Source: Citricoccus muralis (GTDB taxonomy: Bacteria; Actinomycetota; Actinomycetes; Actinomycetales; Micrococcaceae). From it: a DNA stretch of 64,000 bases. The stretch lies in contig NZ_CP121252.1 in NCBI RefSeq assembly GCF_029637705.1, positions 124,001 through 188,000 of the forward strand, written 5' to 3'. The notes under the pieces are model-generated. The model made no database searches. It was not told the DNA's origin and was given only the letters and a program-made list of their open reading frames with translations. This document shows, piece by piece, positions 44,037-56,456 of this stretch; the stretch's first letter is position 1, and every line of letters starts with the position of its first letter. Made by a program: the position numbers and the translations under genes.

Positions 44037-44555
44037 TTAGTCGTGGTCTTCGTCGACGGCTCGGACCTCCAGCACGTCGTCGAGTTCGCTGAGGCGCGTC
44101 AGCAGGGTCTCGCCGGCGGTGCCCTGTTGGCGGGTGAAGCGCATGCTGGCCTCCACCGCGTAGCTGCCGTTGTCCGACTTCTCCCGGGTCGTCTGGGAGA
44201 GGACTGCTTCGTAGCCTTCCTCGGAGGCGACACGGAGAATGTCGCGCAGGGCCCCGTGTCTGTCGGTGTAGCGGACCGTCAACAGTCGTGTCTTGTCCTG
44301 GTGCGGCAGTCGGCGGATGAGGGGACTGATCACGGTGACCGCCAGCAGGTACAGCAGCACCGTCAGCCCGGAGATCAGCGGCATGCCGGCGCCACAGGCC
44401 ATGCCGACGGCGGCGGTGACCCAGATGGAGGCGGCCGTGGTGAGCCCGGAGACGATGTTCTTCCGCACGAAGATCACCCCGGCGCCGAGAAACCCGATGC
44501 CGGTGACGATCTGAGCGGCGATGCAGGAGGGGCCAAGCTCGAGCCACAGCAACCG
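44037..44555 (-). pseudogene. 5'-truncated MgtC/SapB family protein
   Basis: The C-terminal about 170 residues are clear: IAAQIVTGIGFLGAGVIFV, GLTTAASIWVTAAVGMACG, then an ACT-like soluble tail. The conserved MgtC N-terminus (first three helices with the LRTH-type motif) is missing; upstream in frame is only the antisense of the polymerase gene. A TTG near 44,553 could start a short product, but there is no ribosome binding site. Likely a deletion remnant. Confidence 0.65.
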
Positions 44556-44567
44556 TAGACTGGGGCC

Positions 44568-46313
44568 ATGCCGAGCCCCGACGTCCCGACCCCGCGGTGG
44601 TGCGTGCTCGGGACGATTCCGGGCGGGCGGGTGAGCCTGGTGTGGCTGAGTCTCGACGGCGCGGAGCTTGGACGCGACGACGTCGAGCGTGCCCAGTTGC
44701 CGGAGCTGGTCACCCGACTGGAGGCCGAAACCGCGGGGCTGCGCTGGGTGTTCAGCGATGCCCCGCACTGGTACCCGCGACTGGTGGCCGCTGGCATCAC
44801 CCTCAGCCGGTGCCATGACCTGCGCCTGTGCCACGCGGTTCTGCGCGACGCCGCCAGCGTCACCGAGCGCGCCGAGTTGGCCGCCGACACCCGGTGGGAT
44901 GCCGGGCCCAGCGACATCGCCGGCCCCGAACTGGTCACCGCCCTGTTTGATTACGACGCCGGACCCAGCGCACACACCGTCCCGCATGACCTCGACTCCG
45001 CCCTGGACGAGTTCCGCCGGCAGCGGGCCGCGGTGGCATCAAGTAGCCGGCCCGGCGCGCTGCACCTGCTGCTGGCCGCCGAGTCCGCCGGGGCGCTCGC
45101 CGCCGTGGAGATGAGCGCGGCCGGCACCCCCTGGGACGTCGTCGAGCATCAGCGGATCCTCACCGAGGCGCTCGGCCCCAGACCAGCGGCAGGGCACAAA
45201 CCCGCGAAGATGCTCGAGCTGGCCGAGCAGGTGCGCGCAGCCCTGAACGCCCCACAACTGAGCATCGATTCGCCCACCCAGCTGCTGCGCGCCCTGCACC
45301 GGGCCGGGCTCAGCGTGGACTCCACCTCCAAATGGGAGCTCGAGGAGCAAGAGCACCCGGTCATCGAACCGCTGCTGGAATACAAGAAGCTGGCCCGGCT
45401 GCTCTCGGCTAACGGCTGGGCCTGGCTCGACGAATGGGTGCGCGAGGGGCGGTACCACCCGGTGTATGTGCCCGGCGGCGTGGTCACCGGGCGCTGGGCG
45501 GCCGCCGGCGGCGGAGCCCTGCAGCTGCCCCGGCTGTTGCGTCCCGCGCTGCGCTCCGACCCCGGCTGGGTGCTCGTCTCCGCCGATGTTGCCCAGCTGG
45601 AGCCGCGCGTGCTGGCCGCCATGGCCGGGGATCGGGCGATGGCGCAAGCCGGCTGGCGCCGCGACCTCTACGCCGGCATCGTCGAACAGAACATCGTGGC
45701 CACCCGTCAGGAGGCGAAGATCGGGATGCTCGGCGCCCTCTACGGAGGCACCACCGGTGTCTCCGGCACCGTCGTCCCGCAGCTGCGGAAAGTCTTCCCC
45801 GCCGCCATGCGCGTCGTGGATGAGGCAGCTCGCACCGGCGAGAACGGCGGCATCGTCTCCACCTGGTGGGGCCGATCCTCCCCGGCCCCGAGCCCCGGCT
45901 GGCGTCGGCTCCATGATCGTGCCTCAGACATCGAAGCCAGTCCGTCCGATGAGCGCGCCGCCCGCAACGCGGCCCGCACTCAGGGCCGGTTCACTCGCAA
46001 CTTCGTGGTGCAGGGCACCGCTGCCGAATGGGCGCTCTCCTGGATCGCCGACCTGCGGCTGCGCCTGGCCCGGCTCGATCCCGTCACCGACGGTCCGCGA
46101 GCCACCGCCTCAGGGCTGGCTTTCCAGAACCGCCCGCACCTGGTGTTCTTCCTTCACGATGAGGTCATCGTGCACACCCCGGAGGCGCTGGCGGAGGAAG
46201 CGGCCGAGGCCGTTCGCGACGCCGCCGTCGCGGCGGGGCGGCTGCTGTTTGGTGGCGCTCCCGTTGACTTCCCGCTCGACGTGCAGATCGCCGAACGGGC
46301 GGTCAAGGAATGA
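44568..46313 (+). CDS. Bifunctional 3'-5' exonuclease / family A DNA polymerase (actinobacterial short type)
   Basis: 581 residues. The N-terminal 200 residues correspond to the DnaQ-like exonuclease region, and residues 200-580 to a compact family A polymerase: motif A SADVAQLEPRVLA near 342, motif B region EAKIGMLGALYGGTTG near 384 and motif C FLHDEVIVH near 527. The family motif A aspartate is kept, but the classic IELR is LEPR. A non-PolA repair or lesion-related role is assumed for this type; it is not established here. No 5' nuclease domain. Confidence 0.85.
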   Translation: MPSPDVPTPRWCVLGTIPGGRVSLVWLSLDGAELGRDDVERAQLPELVTRLEAETAGLRWVFSDAPHWYPRLVAAGITLSRCHDLRLCHAVLRDAASVTERAELAADTRWDAGPSDIAGPELVTALFDYDAGPSAHTVPHDLDSALDEFRRQRAAVASSSRPGALHLLLAAESAGALAAVEMSAAGTPWDVVEHQRILTEALGPRPAAGHKPAKMLELAEQVRAALNAPQLSIDSPTQLLRALHRAGLSVDSTSKWELEEQEHPVIEPLLEYKKLARLLSANGWAWLDEWVREGRYHPVYVPGGVVTGRWAAAGGGALQLPRLLRPALRSDPGWVLVSADVAQLEPRVLAAMAGDRAMAQAGWRRDLYAGIVEQNIVATRQEAKIGMLGALYGGTTGVSGTVVPQLRKVFPAAMRVVDEAARTGENGGIVSTWWGRSSPAPSPGWRRLHDRASDIEASPSDERAARNAARTQGRFTRNFVVQGTAAEWALSWIADLRLRLARLDPVTDGPRATASGLAFQNRPHLVFFLHDEVIVHTPEALAEEAAEAVRDAAVAAGRLLFGGAPVDFPLDVQIAERAVKE

Positions 46314-46549
46314 TCAATTCGACGTCGCAGCCGACGGCCGGCCGTGTGCGACAATCTCGCGCGGATCGGCGCACGTGGAGCACAACAGACTCCGACACAT
46401 GAACTTCAGGTAACTTTTCTGTCATTTTCTTTCCTGGGTGCTCCCTGGCCTTCGGCCCTGTGTAGGCTGTGTGAGGACTTGCTCATCGAGCGGTAGCGCT
46501 GCGAATTTTCCGATTCGGGGGCGTGAAACCGTATGACACAGGGAGACGC

Positions 46550-49500
46550 ATGACGCTTCGCGGGCGAAAATCACGATCGCTGAAGAAAACCCTAGCTACC
46601 TTCGCAACGGCAGCAGTCGTGGCTTCCGGTCTGGTCGTGGCTGATGCGACGGTAAGTGCGCCTCCCGCTCTCGCCGCTCCACTCCTGCATTGCGACGGTT
46701 CAGGAGTCTATACTCAAAATGCCGGTGGTCAGGTCCGTGAGTTCATAGCCACTGACGGCGAGTTCACTCCTACAGGAGAATTTCAGGTCACAGGTCAGCA
46801 GAACAATGGGCTGGGTGTTTCCGGGGATGGCCGATACCTTTACTCTATTCAGAACGGCACTGCTGGAGCGACTAAGCAGTTATCGATCCATGATCGTCTT
46901 ACCGAACGGACCCAGACTCGCAACTTGGGCGATGCGAACGCGCCGGCCAGCCTCATCCGGGGAGCGGTAAACCCGACGAACGGCCTCTATTACTATGGCG
47001 GTTCCGGAAGTCCCGCCTACCTGGGGGTATACAATCCGAACACTCAGTCGGCATACCGGGTAGGCGATATCCCAGGCATTGGTAATCAGAATGGCGATTT
47101 CGCCTTCACGGCCGACGGGCAACTCATCGTCGTGGCTAACGCGAACGTCTACGCTGTAGACGGGGCGGTGCCAAGCACGCCGGGCAATCAAACCTTGAAT
47201 TTAGGCGATCCGATCGCCCAGCTTCCTGCTGGCACTCTTGGCAACGGAATCGCATTCGGTAACTCGGGCAATATCTTCGTCTCGACCTCGTCCCAACTGA
47301 TCGAGATTGACCTGGCCACAGGCCAGACGGTCAATACCTACAGCAACCCGAATACGGCGTCTGGATTCACCGATCTGGCGAGCTGTGGTTTCCCGAATAC
47401 CGTCCAGCTCGAAAAGGACATCGATGCCGAGCGGTTCGCGCCGGGTGACCAATTCGAGCTCGTCGTCGACGCTCCCAGCCGTGGTAATTCCGGCGCTCGA
47501 CTCGGCGCAGTAACGACGTCCGGCAATCAGACTGGACGCCAATCATCATTCGCTGGCCCATACATCACCGCTAACGGTGAAGTGTTGAATCTTAGCGAGG
47601 TCGGTGCAGGCAGCACTGACCTGAGCTACTACAACTCCGATCTTGTCTGCTACGACGCGGCCGCAGACAACGCCCCGGTCGACGTTCGCGGCGAGGCCCC
47701 GAACTGGTCCATTGACCAACCTGACCGTCTCGTGGGATCGACCGTCGTTTGTACCGTGACAAACACCTCGCTGGAGAAATCTCTCGAACTCAACAAGGTG
47801 TCCGACCCGGTGTCAGGGACTGCCGTCAACGCGGGAGATGAAATTACCTACACGGTGACAGCAGAGAACACCGGCGCAGTCGCCATGGACTTCGTCGTGA
47901 CAGATGACCTGTCGGATGTGCTGGCCCACGGCACCATTACTGACGAAGGATATTCCGCCAGCATTATCAACGCGACCGGCGACACAACACCTGCCGAAAA
48001 TCAGCCCACGGTCGACGGGTCTCAGCAGCTGATCTGGGGCGGCAATCTCGGCGTGGGTGAGGCGGTCACCATAGCGTACACGGTGGTGGTGAGTAGTGAC
48101 GCCGCTGGCCAGATTCTGAATAACGCAGCCAATGCATCGGTAACTCCTCCGAATGGTGGCACCCCTCCCACCAACCCCGCCGAGGTTACGACAAATCACC
48201 CCGTGAATGTTCCCGGGTTCGAACTCAACAAATCGGTTTCCCCGGAGTCAGGGACTGCGGTCAACCCTGGTGACACACTTGAATACAGCATCGAGGCATC
48301 TAACACCGGTGGAACTCCGCTGACAGATGTTGAAGTCAATGACGACCTCAACGAGCTCCTCGAGCTCGGCAGCGTCGATGAAGGCAGCATCACGGCAACC
48401 ATCAATGGTCAGCCTGCAGAGCCTGAAGCCATTCTCGAAGACGGCTTGCTGAGCTGGACAGGCACCCTAGCCACAGACGAAACCCTCACCATCACCTTTG
48501 AATTCACAGTCGGTGCTAACGCTTCAGGCGAGACGCTGGCTAACTCGGCATCAGGTACGGCGACTCCTCCCGGCGGAGAGACCATCACGCCCCCCGATGT
48601 CGTCGTGGAAAACCCTGTCAACTCGCCCGGTTTCGAACTCGAAAAGAACGCAAACCCGCCAAGCGGTGAGCGAGTGAACCCCGGTTCGGAGATCACATAC
48701 ACCGTGACTGGCTCGAACACGGGCCAAACTCCACTGACCAATGTCGACGTGGTTGACGATCTCACCGGAGTGCTCGAGCACGCCGAATTGATCGACGGCC
48801 CGACCGCAACCATCGATGGTGTCGAAGTTGATGGCCTGACCTTCGAGGACGGTGTCGCTAACTGGAGCGGTAGCCTGGCCTCAGGCGAAGAACTCGTGCT
48901 CAGCTACACGGTCCGGGTCAACGACGACGCTCAGAACCAGACGCTCACCAACACCGCCAGTGGTTCCGCAACGCCTCCCGGAGGCGGCGACCCGATCGAC
49001 CCTGTGGATCCGGACAACCCGCCGACGACCGAGCACGTGGTCAATGACCCACAGATCGAGCTCGTCAAGAGCGGTGAGCTGAGCATCGACAGTGAGAACG
49101 TGTCCCTCGGTGATGTGATCGACTACGAGTTCCTCGCGACGAACACGGGCAACGTGACTCTGAGCGATGTGGTCATTACTGATCCGTTGGATGGTTTGAG
49201 TGACCTCTCGTATTCCTGGCCTGGTGAGGTGGGAGTGTTGGCTCCGGGTGAGTCGGTCACGGCCACGGCCACATTGGTGTTGACTCAGGAGTACATCGAT
49301 AACGGTCTTGTGCACAATACGGCCACGGCGGAAGGGACGCCGCCGCCGGTCTACAACCCTGAAGATCCAGGGGCACCGACTCCACAGGATCCGGTGACCG
49401 CAGACGCGACAGTGGTCACGCCACTTGACCCGGCAGCATCGATCGATCTGGTGAAATCGAGCCAGTTCACGGACGTCAACGAGTACCCGTCCGCAGGAGA

Positions 49501-52500
49501 CACCGTTGAGTACACGCTGACAGCGACGAATGATGGAAACGTGACGCTCACTGGAGTGTCCATTACTGATGGGCTTCCGGGCTTGGAAGACGTTTCCTAC
49601 AACTGGGAGAACGCGACAGAGGAAGGTGTACTTGCTCCCGGTGAGACCGTGGTGCTGACCGGTACATACACGCTGACTCAGCAGGACATCAACGCTGGTG
49701 CGGTGCTTAACGTGGGCTCCACCGAGGGCACACCTCCGAACGTGAAGGATCCTGAGGATCCAGAAGGCCCGGGTGTTCCGGCTGCTCCCGTGAACGATGA
49801 GGACCCCGAGACCGTCCTCGTTGATCGAGATCCGAGCCTCTCTCTGGAGAAGCGCATTGCTGATGACCAGGAATTCGCTGAGGCTGGCGATACGGTTGTC
49901 TACGAGTTCGTCGTGACGAACGACGGAACCACGAGCCTTTCCGATATCAGCATCTCTGATGACCTTCTCGGGACCGATGCTCAGTACACCTATTACTGGG
50001 ACGAGAGCACTGCAGAAATCGCGGGCACCCTCGAACCGGGTGACTCGGTTCGAGCAACCGCTGAGTACATGTTGACTCAGGCTGATTTGGACCTCGGCTG
50101 GGTGCGTAACATCGCGACCGCCGAGGGAACTCCGCCACCGACATTTGATCCTCAAGATCCTGAGAACCCGGTTCCGAGCGATCCGGTGGAGGCTCCGCCG
50201 GCTGAGGAAGTGACTGTGTTGCCTCCGGTTCCTGGTTTGGAGTTGGATAAGTCTTCTGAGCTTGTTGGTGATGTTGCTGTTGGTGAGTCGGTGCAGTATT
50301 CGTTTACTGCGACGAACTCGGGCAATGTGACGCTCACGGGTGTGTCGATCACTGATCCGATGGTGGGTTTGAGTGAGCTCTCGTATTCCTGGCCTGGTGA
50401 GGTGGGGGTGTTGGCTCCGGGTGAGTCGGTGACTGCCTCGGCCACGTACGTTCTGACTCAGGCTGATGTGGATGCCGGTGTGGTGGTGAATGCTGCTACT
50501 GCTGAGGGCACTCCTCCGCCGAGTGTTGATCCTTCTGATCCTGAGAATCCGGTTCCGAGTGATCCGGTGGAGACGCCTCCGGTTGAGGAAGTGACTGTGT
50601 TGCCTCCGGTTCCGGGGATCTCGTTGGAGAAGTCGAGCGAGCTTGTTGGTGATGTTGTTGCTGGTGAGTCGGTGACGTATTCCTTCGAAGCGACGAACAC
50701 GGGCAACGTGACTCTGAGCGATGTGGTCATTACTGATCCGATGGTGGGTTTGAGTGAGCTCTCGTATTCCTGGCCTGGTGAGGTGGGGGTGTTGGCTCCG
50801 GGTGAGTCGGTCACGGCCACGGCCTCCTTGGTGTTGACTCAGGAGCACATCAATAGCGGTTGGGTTGAGAATGAGGCTTTGGCTTCGGGTGTTCCTCCGT
50901 TGACTTATGATCCGGAGGATCCTGAGAATCCGGTTCAGCCTGATCCGGTGACTGATGATTCCACGGTGATTACTGAGCTGGAGTCGGATCCATCGATTGA
51001 GGTGGTGAAGTCTGGTGCTCTTGCTGGGCAGGCTGCTGCTGGTGAGTTGGTGGAGTACATCTTCACAATCACGAACTCGGGGAATGTGTCTCTGAGTGGT
51101 GTGGTGCTGCAGGATCCTTTGCTGAGTGATGAGGCTATCGCTATTGATGAGGATGCTTGGCCTGGTGCTGTTGGTGTGCTGAATCCGGGTGAGTCGGTGG
51201 AAGCGTCTGCTTTCTACGAGCTGACTCAGGCTGATGTGGATGCCGGTTCGGTGGTCAATCTGGCTGCTGTTGAAGGTACGCCTCCGCCGGTGATTGATCC
51301 TTCAGATCCGGGGAACCCGGTGCCGAGTGATCCGGTCAATGATGAAGATCCGGCTACTGTTGTGATTCCTTCGGGGCCTGCGTTGCAGTTGCAGAAGTCT
51401 AGTGATCTTGTTGGTGATGTTGTTGCTGGTGAGTCGGTGACGTATTCCTTCGAAGCGACGAACACGGGCAACGTGACTCTGAGCGATGTGGTCATTACTG
51501 ATCCGTTGGATGGTTTGAGTGAGCTCTCGTATTCCTGGCCTGGTGAGGTGGGGGTGTTGGCTCCGGGTGAGTCGGTGACTGCCTCGGCCACGTATGTTCT
51601 TACTCAGGCTGATGTGGATCGTGGTTGGGTCCAGAATGTTGCTACTGCTGGTGGTACGCCTCCGAACCCGGAGGATCCGCCGGTGGAGGCTCCGCCGGCT
51701 GAGGAAGTGACTGTGTTGCCTCCGGTTCCTGGTTTGGAGTTGGATAAGTCTTCTGAGCTTGTTGGTGATGTTGCTGTTGGTGAGTCGGTGCAGTATTCGT
51801 TTACTGCGACGAACTCGGGCAATGTGACGCTCACGGGTGTGTCGATCACTGATCCGATGGTGGGTTTGAGTGAGCTCTCGTATTCCTGGCCTGGTGAGGT
51901 GGGGGTGTTGGCTCCGGGTGAGTCGGTGACTGCCTCGGCCACGTACGTTCTGACTCAGGCTGATGTGGATGCCGGTGTGGTGGTGAATGCTGCTACTGCT
52001 GAGGGCACTCCTCCGCCGAGTGTTGATCCTTCTGATCCTGAGAATCCGGTTCCGAGTGATCCGGTGGAGACGCCTCCGGTTGAGGAAGTGACTGTGTTGC
52101 CTCCGGTTCCGGGGATCTCGTTGGAGAAGTCGAGCGAGCTTGTTGGTGATGTTGTTGCTGGTGAGTCGGTGACGTATTCCTTCGAAGCGACGAACACGGG
52201 CAACGTGACTCTGAGCGATGTGGTCATTACTGATCCGATGGTGGGTTTGAGTGAGCTCTCGTATTCCTGGCCTGGTGAGGTGGGGGTGTTGGCTCCGGGT
52301 GAGTCGGTCACGGCCACGGCCTCCTTGGTGTTGACTCAGGAGCACATCAATAGCGGTTGGGTTGAGAATGAGGCTTTGGCTTCGGGTGTTCCTCCGTTGA
52401 CTTATGATCCGGAGGATCCTGAGAATCCGGTTCAGCCTGATCCGGTGACTGATGATTCCACGGTGATTACTGAGCTGGAGTCGGATCCATCGATTGAGGT

Positions 52501-55500
52501 GGTGAAGTCTGGTGCTCTTGCTGGGCAGGCTGCTGCTGGTGAGTTGGTGGAGTACATCTTCACAATCACGAACTCGGGGAATGTGTCTCTGAGTGGTGTG
52601 GTGCTGCAGGATCCTTTGCTGAGTGATGAGGCTATCGCTATTGATGAGGATGCTTGGCCTGGTGCTGTTGGTGTGCTGAATCCGGGTGAGTCGGTGGAAG
52701 CGTCTGCTTTCTACGAGCTGACTCAGGCTGATGTGGATGCCGGTTCGGTGGTCAATCTGGCTGCTGTTGAAGGTACGCCTCCGCCGGTGATTGATCCTTC
52801 AGATCCGGGGAACCCGGTGCCGAGTGATCCGGTCAATGATGAAGATCCGGCTACTGTTGTGATTCCTTCGGGGCCTGCGTTGCAGTTGCAGAAGTCTAGT
52901 GATCTTGTTGGTGATGTTGTTGCTGGTGAGTCGGTGACGTATTCCTTCGAAGCGACGAACACGGGCAACGTGACTCTGAGCGATGTGGTCATTACTGATC
53001 CGTTGGATGGTTTGAGTGAGCTCTCGTATTCCTGGCCTGGTGAGGTGGGGGTGTTGGCTCCGGGTGAGTCGGTGACTGCCTCGGCCACGTATGTTCTTAC
53101 TCAGGCTGATGTGGATCGTGGTTGGGTCCAGAATGTTGCTACTGCTGGTGGTACGCCTCCGAACCCGGAGGATCCGCCGGTGGAGGCTCCGCCGGCTGAG
53201 GAAGTGACTGTGTTGCCTCCGGTTCCTGGTTTGGAGTTGGATAAGTCTTCTGAGCTTGTTGGTGATGTTGCTGTTGGTGAGTCGGTGCAGTATTCGTTTA
53301 CTGCGACGAACTCGGGCAATGTGACGCTCACGGGTGTGTCGATCACTGATCCGATGGTGGGTTTGAGTGAGCTCTCGTATTCCTGGCCTGGTGAGGTGGG
53401 GGTGTTGGCTCCGGGTGAGTCGGTGACTGCCTCGGCCACGTACGTTCTGACTCAGGCTGATGTGGATGCCGGTGTGGTGGTGAATGCTGCTACTGCTGAG
53501 GGCACTCCTCCGCCGAGTGTTGATCCTTCTGATCCTGAGAATCCGGTTCCGAGTGATCCGGTGGAGACGCCTCCGGTTGAGGAAGTGACTGTGTTGCCTC
53601 CGGTTCCGGGGATCTCGTTGGAGAAGTCGAGCGAGCTTGTTGGTGATGTTGTTGCTGGTGAGTCGGTGACGTATTCCTTCGAAGCGACGAACACGGGCAA
53701 CGTGACTCTGAGCGATGTGGTCATTACTGATCCGATGGTGGGTTTGAGTGAGCTCTCGTATTCCTGGCCTGGTGAGGTGGGGGTGTTGGCTCCGGGTGAG
53801 TCGGTCACGGCCACGGCCTCCTTGGTGTTGACTCAGGAGCACATCAATAGCGGTTGGGTTGAGAATGAGGCTTTGGCTTCGGGTGTTCCTCCGTTGACTT
53901 ATGATCCGGAGGATCCTGAGAATCCGGTTCAGCCTGATCCGGTGACTGATGATTCCACGGTGATTACTGAGCTGGAGTCGGATCCATCGATTGAGGTGGT
54001 GAAGTCTGGTGCTCTTGCTGGGCAGGCTGCTGCTGGTGAGTTGGTGGAGTACATCTTCACAATCACGAACTCGGGGAATGTGTCTCTGAGTGGTGTGGTG
54101 CTGCAGGATCCTTTGCTGAGTGATGAGGCTATCGCTATTGATGAGGATGCTTGGCCTGGTGCTGTTGGTGTGCTGAATCCGGGTGAGTCGGTGGAAGCGT
54201 CTGCTTTCTACGAGCTGACTCAGGCTGATGTGGATGCCGGTTCGGTGGTCAATCTGGCTGCTGTTGAAGGTACGCCTCCGCCGGTGATTGATCCTTCAGA
54301 TCCGGGGAACCCGGTGCCGAGTGATCCGGTCAATGATGAAGATCCGGCTACTGTTGTGATTCCTTCGGGGCCTGCGTTGCAGTTGCAGAAGTCTAGTGAT
54401 CTTGTTGGTGATGTTGTTGCTGGTGAGTCGGTGACGTATTCCTTCGAAGCGACGAACACGGGCAACGTGACTCTGAGCGATGTGGTCATTACTGATCCGT
54501 TGGATGGTTTGAGTGAGCTCTCGTATTCCTGGCCTGGTGAGGTGGGGGTGTTGGCTCCGGGTGAGTCGGTGACTGCCTCGGCCACGTATGTTCTTACTCA
54601 GGCTGATGTGGATCGTGGTTGGGTCCAGAATGTTGCTACTGCTGGTGGTACGCCTCCGAACCCGGAGGATCCGCCGGTGGAGGCTCCGCCGGCTGAGGAA
54701 GTGACTGTGTTGCCTCCGGTTCCTGGTTTGGAGTTGGATAAGTCTTCTGAGCTTGTTGGTGATGTTGCTGTTGGTGAGTCGGTGCAGTATTCGTTTACTG
54801 CGACGAACTCGGGCAATGTGACGCTCACGGGTGTGTCGATCACTGATCCGATGGTGGGTTTGAGTGAGCTCTCGTATTCCTGGCCTGGTGAGGTGGGGGT
54901 GTTGGCTCCGGGTGAGTCGGTGACTGCCTCGGCCACGTACGTTCTGACTCAGGCTGATGTGGATGCCGGTGTGGTGGTGAATGCTGCTACTGCTGAGGGC
55001 ACTCCTCCGCCGAGTGTTGATCCTTCTGATCCTGAGAATCCGGTTCCGAGTGATCCGGTGGAGACGCCTCCGGTTGAGGAAGTGACTGTGTTGCCTCCGG
55101 TTCCGGGGATCTCGTTGGAGAAGTCGAGCGAGCTTGTTGGTGATGTTGTTGCTGGTGAGTCGGTGACGTATTCCTTCGAAGCGACGAACACGGGCAACGT
55201 GACTCTGAGCGATGTGGTCATTACTGATCCGATGGTGGGTTTGAGTGAGCTCTCGTATTCCTGGCCTGGTGAGGTGGGGGTGTTGGCTCCGGGTGAGTCG
55301 GTCACGGCCACGGCCACATACGTTCTGACTCAGGCTGATGTGGATTCAGGAGAAGTGGCGAACACTGCCTGGGCCACGGGCACGCCGCCTGCGGACCCCC
55401 AGCATCCGGGGGAGCCTGTTTCCCCGCTACCTCCTGTGGATAGCTCCGTGATTGTGCCCTTGGTAGCGAACCCATCGATCGACCTGGAGAAAGCTGGGGA

Positions 55501-55927
55501 GTTCGAGGGGGCGGCTAAGGTCGGAAACTCGGTGACCTTCAACTTCACGGGAACGAACACCGGGAACGTGACGCTCACGGATGTGACGATTGACGACGAG
55601 TTGGAAGGGCTGGGAGATCTGGAATACAACTGGCCCTCGGAGCCAGGAGTCCTGGCTCCGGGTGAGTCGGTGGAGGCGTCTGCTTCCTATAAGCTGACGC
55701 AGGCTGATGCCGACTCCGGCGAGGTTCACAACATTGCGACCATCTGGGCTCAGGATCCCTCAGGGACCCCGGTGTCCGATGACGATTCCGTGACGATGAA
55801 ACTGGGCGCACTGGCAGTGACTGGATCGTCGGGCATGATCATCGCTCTGGTCCTGGGTTCGATGCTCCTGTTGCTTGGTGCCATGCTGATCCTGATGAGA
55901 AACTTCCGACGAAAGGAATCCGTATGA
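46550..55927 (+). CDS. Giant DUF11-repeat surface protein with LAXTG sorting signal
   Basis: About 3,125 residues from ATG 46550 (GGGAGA upstream; GTG 46523 is less likely). Signal peptide with Ala-rich core, cleaved near LAA-PLLHC. Residues about 45-290 form a propeller-like domain, followed by a prealbumin-like segment. From about residue 410 there are some 21 immunoglobulin-like DUF11/DUF7507 modules of about 125 residues (pattern LxKSxxLxGDVxxGExVxYxF, [24 protein letters not shown]). Three 499-residue blocks of four modules follow one another, plus two modules of a fourth. The C-terminus is LAVTG, a hydrophobic helix and RNFRRKESV, the class E sortase pattern. The repeat region uses many T-ending codons. 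An adhesin or stalk role is inferred. Confidence 0.88.
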   Translation: MTLRGRKSRSLKKTLATFATAAVVASGLVVADATVSAPPALAAPLLHCDGSGVYTQNAGGQVREFIATDGEFTPTGEFQVTGQQNNGLGVSGDGRYLYSIQNGTAGATKQLSIHDRLTERTQTRNLGDANAPASLIRGAVNPTNGLYYYGGSGSPAYLGVYNPNTQSAYRVGDIPGIGNQNGDFAFTADGQLIVVANANVYAVDGAVPSTPGNQTLNLGDPIAQLPAGTLGNGIAFGNSGNIFVSTSSQLIEIDLATGQTVNTYSNPNTASGFTDLASCGFPNTVQLEKDIDAERFAPGDQFELVVDAPSRGNSGARLGAVTTSGNQTGRQSSFAGPYITANGEVLNLSEVGAGSTDLSYYNSDLVCYDAAADNAPVDVRGEAPNWSIDQPDRLVGSTVVCTVTNTSLEKSLELNKVSDPVSGTAVNAGDEITYTVTAENTGAVAMDFVVTDDLSDVLAHGTITDEGYSASIINATGDTTPAENQPTVDGSQQLIWGGNLGVGEAVTIAYTVVVSSDAAGQILNNAANASVTPPNGGTPPTNPAEVTTNHPVNVPGFELNKSVSPESGTAVNPGDTLEYSIEASNTGGTPLTDVEVNDDLNELLELGSVDEGSITATINGQPAEPEAILEDGLLSWTGTLATDETLTITFEFTVGANASGETLANSASGTATPPGGETITPPDVVVENPVNSPGFELEKNANPPSGERVNPGSEITYTVTGSNTGQTPLTNVDVVDDLTGVLEHAELIDGPTATIDGVEVDGLTFEDGVANWSGSLASGEELVLSYTVRVNDDAQNQTLTNTASGSATPPGGGDPIDPVDPDNPPTTEHVVNDPQIELVKSGELSIDSENVSLGDVIDYEFLATNTGNVTLSDVVITDPLDGLSDLSYSWPGEVGVLAPGESVTATATLVLTQEYIDNGLVHNTATAEGTPPPVYNPEDPGAPTPQDPVTADATVVTPLDPAASIDLVKSSQFTDVNEYPSAGDTVEYTLTATNDGNVTLTGVSITDGLPGLEDVSYNWENATEEGVLAPGETVVLTGTYTLTQQDINAGAVLNVGSTEGTPPNVKDPEDPEGPGVPAAPVNDEDPETVLVDRDPSLSLEKRIADDQEFAEAGDTVVYEFVVTNDGTTSLSDISISDDLLGTDAQYTYYWDESTAEIAGTLEPGDSVRATAEYMLTQADLDLGWVRNIATAEGTPPPTFDPQDPENPVPSDPVEAPPAEEVTVLPPVPGLELDKSSELVGDVAVGESVQYSFTATNSGNVTLTGVSITDPMVGLSELSYSWPGEVGVLAPGESVTASATYVLTQADVDAGVVVNAATAEGTPPPSVDPSDPENPVPSDPVETPPVEEVTVLPPVPGISLEKSSELVGDVVAGESVTYSFEATNTGNVTLSDVVITDPMVGLSELSYSWPGEVGVLAPGESVTATASLVLTQEHINSGWVENEALASGVPPLTYDPEDPENPVQPDPVTDDSTVITELESDPSIEVVKSGALAGQAAAGELVEYIFTITNSGNVSLSGVVLQDPLLSDEAIAIDEDAWPGAVGVLNPGESVEASAFYELTQADVDAGSVVNLAAVEGTPPPVIDPSDPGNPVPSDPVNDEDPATVVIPSGPALQLQKSSDLVGDVVAGESVTYSFEATNTGNVTLSDVVITDPLDGLSELSYSWPGEVGVLAPGESVTASATYVLTQADVDRGWVQNVATAGGTPPNPEDPPVEAPPAEEVTVLPPVPGLELDKSSELVGDVAVGESVQYSFTATNSGNVTLTGVSITDPMVGLSELSYSWPGEVGVLAPGESVTASATYVLTQADVDAGVVVNAATAEGTPPPSVDPSDPENPVPSDPVETPPVEEVTVLPPVPGISLEKSSELVGDVVAGESVTYSFEATNTGNVTLSDVVITDPMVGLSELSYSWPGEVGVLAPGESVTATASLVLTQEHINSGWVENEALASGVPPLTYDPEDPENPVQPDPVTDDSTVITELESDPSIEVVKSGALAGQAAAGELVEYIFTITNSGNVSLSGVVLQDPLLSDEAIAIDEDAWPGAVGVLNPGESVEASAFYELTQADVDAGSVVNLAAVEGTPPPVIDPSDPGNPVPSDPVNDEDPATVVIPSGPALQLQKSSDLVGDVVAGESVTYSFEATNTGNVTLSDVVITDPLDGLSELSYSWPGEVGVLAPGESVTASATYVLTQADVDRGWVQNVATAGGTPPNPEDPPVEAPPAEEVTVLPPVPGLELDKSSELVGDVAVGESVQYSFTATNSGNVTLTGVSITDPMVGLSELSYSWPGEVGVLAPGESVTASATYVLTQADVDAGVVVNAATAEGTPPPSVDPSDPENPVPSDPVETPPVEEVTVLPPVPGISLEKSSELVGDVVAGESVTYSFEATNTGNVTLSDVVITDPMVGLSELSYSWPGEVGVLAPGESVTATASLVLTQEHINSGWVENEALASGVPPLTYDPEDPENPVQPDPVTDDSTVITELESDPSIEVVKSGALAGQAAAGELVEYIFTITNSGNVSLSGVVLQDPLLSDEAIAIDEDAWPGAVGVLNPGESVEASAFYELTQADVDAGSVVNLAAVEGTPPPVIDPSDPGNPVPSDPVNDEDPATVVIPSGPALQLQKSSDLVGDVVAGESVTYSFEATNTGNVTLSDVVITDPLDGLSELSYSWPGEVGVLAPGESVTASATYVLTQADVDRGWVQNVATAGGTPPNPEDPPVEAPPAEEVTVLPPVPGLELDKSSELVGDVAVGESVQYSFTATNSGNVTLTGVSITDPMVGLSELSYSWPGEVGVLAPGESVTASATYVLTQADVDAGVVVNAATAEGTPPPSVDPSDPENPVPSDPVETPPVEEVTVLPPVPGISLEKSSELVGDVVAGESVTYSFEATNTGNVTLSDVVITDPMVGLSELSYSWPGEVGVLAPGESVTATATYVLTQADVDSGEVANTAWATGTPPADPQHPGEPVSPLPPVDSSVIVPLVANPSIDLEKAGEFEGAAKVGNSVTFNFTGTNTGNVTLTDVTIDDELEGLGDLEYNWPSEPGVLAPGESVEASASYKLTQADADSGEVHNIATIWAQDPSGTPVSDDDSVTMKLGALAVTGSSGMIIALVLGSMLLLLGAMLILMRNFRRKESV
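50183..55315 (+). repeat. 1,497-bp tandem repeat array (3 full units plus 642 bp)
   Basis: Units start at 50,183, 51,680, 53,177 and 54,674, exactly 1,497 bp apart; the last stops matching at 55,315. Wherever compared by eye, units agree at the nucleotide level including third codon positions, so expansion is recent or kept homogeneous by recombination. Each unit encodes four DUF11-like modules (499 residues), and unit length is a multiple of three, so gain or loss keeps the frame. Confidence 0.9.
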
Positions 55928-56349
55928 GATTCACCCGAATCTTGACTGTTGCAGTAGCGGCCGCGGCAGCCACAACCCTGGTGGCTTGCAGCGGTGGCGA
56001 CGACGTCAACGATGCGGCAGCGAACACGGACGCCGGCGAACAGAAGGTCATTGAAATGCCGGACCAGCCTGGCTCCGTGGAAGGTTACGTTGGAGCAGCA
56101 GACGACGCGGAACTCGTGACATGTGATCCGCAGGGTAGCGCCCTAGAAGTGGAAGGTACCGTGACTAATCCTGAGTCAGATGACCAGGACTACCGCGTGT
56201 ATATCTCCGCTATGGAAGGTGGCGAGACCATGGGCATCGTCCAGGTGGATGTCTCAAACGTGGCGACTGGCGAGACTGCTGAGTGGTCAACCGAGATGGC
56301 GTTGACCGGAGACGACCTTGAATGTGTGCTTCGCGTGGAGCGGTTCTAG
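55924..56349 (+). CDS. Small lipoprotein co-translated with the giant surface protein
   Basis: 141 residues; ATG 55924 overlaps the preceding stop by ATGA. Signal peptide with lipobox LVAC near residue 22, an acidic linker, then a compact beta domain ([43 protein letters not shown]) resembling FxLYD-type extracellular folds. The tight coupling suggests a surface partner or assembly role for the giant protein. Function unknown. Confidence 0.8.
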   Translation: MRFTRILTVAVAAAAATTLVACSGGDDVNDAAANTDAGEQKVIEMPDQPGSVEGYVGAADDAELVTCDPQGSALEVEGTVTNPESDDQDYRVYISAMEGGETMGIVQVDVSNVATGETAEWSTEMALTGDDLECVLRVERF

Positions 56350-56378
56350 GGAGCCTGATTCTCGCTCGCTGTCGTGAG

Positions 56379-56414
56379 GGCTCTGCCGAGATCAACCGTG
56401 ATCTTGGCAGAGCC
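56379..56414. terminator. Hairpin terminator after the surface-protein operon
   Basis: GGCTCTGCCGAGATC-AACCGT-GATCTTGGCAGAGCC, a 15-bp stem with one wobble, 30 bp past the lipoprotein stop, and also downstream of the convergent gene at 56,457. Probably bidirectional. Confidence 0.65.
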
Positions 56415-56456
56415 TTCGTGCTCCCCACCTGTCAGGCGGAAGCTTCTCACGGCTGC

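Noticed and set aside
48881-50848. 655-codon minus-strand frame, and repeated 347-codon frames at 51,302 and 52,799
   Set aside because: Antisense of the DUF11 repeat gene; they recur every 1,497 bp only because the DNA repeats, and they have Arg/His/Ser-rich composition.
50183-55315. Regular repeats considered as a CRISPR array
   Set aside because: Units are 1.5 kb, coding and in frame, with no spacer structure and no cas genes.
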